From NCBI RefSeq assembly GCF_963259705.1, contig NC_081844.1:32739341-32803340 (forward strand): 64,000 nucleotides of DNA, given 5' to 3'. Shown here in pieces: positions 62,679 to 64,000 of this stretch. Both the position numbers and the translations under genes were made by a program. Each line of letters begins with the position of its first letter. Within the stretch, counting starts at the first letter, position 1. The DNA comes from Myotis daubentonii (Eukaryota > Chordata > Mammalia > Chiroptera > Vespertilionidae). Below the pieces are notes generated by a model that saw only the letters and a program-made list of their open reading frames with translations, had not been told where the DNA came from and did not search any database.

Positions 62679-64000
62679 TATTTTATTTATTTATTTTTCT
62701 GTTCATCAGATTTTTTTATTCACTTGATTTTTAGATTCACTTGTTGATAGATATGTATTTGCTGTTCATAATTTTTATCTTTACCTTTTTCTTCTTCTTC
62801 CTCTTCTTAAACGATACCTTTCAGCATTTCATATAATGCTGGTTTGGTAATGATGAACTCCTTTAGCTTTTCCTTATCTGTGAAGCTCTTTATCTGACCT
62901 TCAATTCTGAATGATAGCTTTGCTGGATAAAGTAATCTTGGTTGTAGGTTCTTGGCATTCATCACTTTGAATATTTCTTGCCACTCCCTTCTGGCCTGCA
63001 AGGTTTCTGTTGAGAAATCAGCTGACAGTCGTATGGGTACTCCCTTGTGGGTAATTGACTGTCTTTCTCTTGCTGCTTTTAAGATTCTCTCTTTGTCTTT
63101 TGCTCTTGGCATTTTAATTATGATGTGTCTTGGTGTGGTCCTCTTTGGATTCCTTTTGTTTGGGGTTCTCTGTGCTTCTGGACTTGTAGGTCTATTTCTT
63201 TCACCAGGTAGGGGAAGTTTTCTGTCATTATTTCTTCAAATAGGTTTTCAATATCTTCCTTTCTCTCTTCTTCTGGCACCCCCATAATTTGGATGTTGGT
63301 GCGCTTGAAGCTGTCCCAGAGGCTCCTTACGCTATCTTCGTATTTTTGGATTCTTTTTTCATTTTGCTTTTCTGGTTGGGTGTATTTTGCTTCTTCATAT
63401 TTCAAATTTTTGACTTGATTCTTGCGATCCTCTAGTCTGCTATTGGAACTCTGCATAATATCCTTTATTTCAGTCAGTGTATGCTTAATTTCTAGTTGGT
63501 CCTTTATCATAATCTCGAGGGTCTCACTAGATTTCTTGAGGGTCTCACTACATTTATCGGCGGTTTCTAGAAAGTTCTTGAAAAACCTTAAAAGTGTGGT
63601 TTTGAACTCTATATCCAGTCATTTGCTTTCCTCCATTTCTGTCATTTGTGACCTGTTTCTTTGTCTCCACATTTTTTATGCTTCTCTGTGTTGGTAGAGT
63701 GGCTTTGTGTGCTAGGTGTCCTATAGGGCCCAGGGGCTAGCCTCCCCAATTACCTGAGGTGGACACTCTTGGTGCACCCCTTTGTGGGCTTTGTGCACAG
63801 TCTTGTAGTTAAGCCTTGATTGTTGTAGGTATCACTGGGAGGAATTGACCTCCAGGCCAATTGGCTGTGAGAATCAGCTGTGTCTGCAGTGGGAGAACTT
63901 CTGTGCTGGAGACAGCCTTCTGGGGCAAGACTTGCTTCAGTGGGGCTTTGGTGCTCACTGAGTCTGCCCCCTGAGTGTGTCCCTTAAGGATCTGAGGAGT
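62679..64000 (-). mobile_element. L1-like LINE with ORF1 only (HAL1 candidate), runs off the right edge
   Basis: Minus-strand sequence gives, in order: probable 5' UTR from 64000, an N-terminal ORF1 part with a coiled coil and an in-frame stop near 63620, the RNA-binding part (63118-63510), and the C-terminal domain (62807-63112) ending in a natural stop. A one-base frame shift separates the last two pieces. After the stop come about 110 bases and an A-rich tail (AATAAATAAATAAAATAAAA) with no ORF2. An L1 broken after ORF1 by deletion is the alternative. Confidence 0.7.
62807..63112 (-). pseudogene. L1 ORF1p C-terminal domain remnant
   Basis: Translates to a typical L1 ORF1p C-terminal domain, with the conserved ETLQARREWQ and PAKLSFRIEGQIKSF words. 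ORF1p is the RNA-binding chaperone of the L1 particle. Its upstream half is in another frame, so no full protein can be made. Confidence 0.8.

Noticed and set aside
53186..64000. First exon of AP3D1, the expected upstream neighbour
   Set aside because: No second CpG island or matching exon was seen up to 64000; it probably lies further right.

Overview
This is eukaryotic, mammalian DNA, most likely from a vespertilionid bat. It carries about 37 tRNA-derived Ves SINEs on both strands, a Helitron 3' end, and SPIN-type and other non-autonomous hAT elements. That combination is known from Vespertilionidae and from no other mammalian family. Genes are split into short exons, so nearly all open frames longer than 60 codons are spurious.

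One protein-coding gene is present: DOT1L, the histone H3 lysine-79 methyltransferase, on the minus strand. Its CpG-island promoter and exon 1 lie at about 51.5-53.2 kb, and the gene runs leftwards out of the window. Twenty-five coding exons could be placed, each with a GT donor and an AG acceptor and with phases that join without error. Together they encode residues 1 to about 1202 of a protein that is 1537 residues long in human, so the last exons lie left of position 1. Exons 1-12 encode the catalytic domain, with D161, E186, N241 and Y312 at the same numbers as in human DOT1L. Exons 13-14 encode the lysine-rich nucleosome-binding segment, exons 16-19 the coiled coils that bind AF10-type partners, and exon 22 the twin AF9/ENL-binding motifs.

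Layout: 0-14 kb holds compact introns with exons 11-25. At 14-41 kb the introns are larger (intron 7 is 8.8 kb, intron 2 is 6 kb) and filled with Ves SINEs and eroded L1. Intron 1 spans 41.6-52.6 kb and carries an 81-bp minisatellite, a hAT MITE nested in a SINE, the Helitron and an OposCharlie-like hAT copy. The CpG island follows. From 53.2 to 64 kb the sequence is intergenic: an ERVL-like LTR with an expanded TA/TG microsatellite, a long pyrimidine tract, a SPIN element, many SINEs, two consecutive L1 3' ends, and at the right edge an L1-like ORF1 on the minus strand that looks like a half-L1 (HAL1). In human, AP3D1 lies upstream of DOT1L in the opposite orientation; no exon of it was recognised here.

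Nothing amounts to a new multi-gene system. The most useful observations are regulatory or mobile-element details: an overlapping strong-context uORF on DOT1L, a tandem splice donor in the AF9-binding exon, a 15-bp in-frame duplication in exon 23, a perfect CTCF-type core in intron 7, inverted SINE pairs, and several nested transposon insertions with clear target-site duplications.
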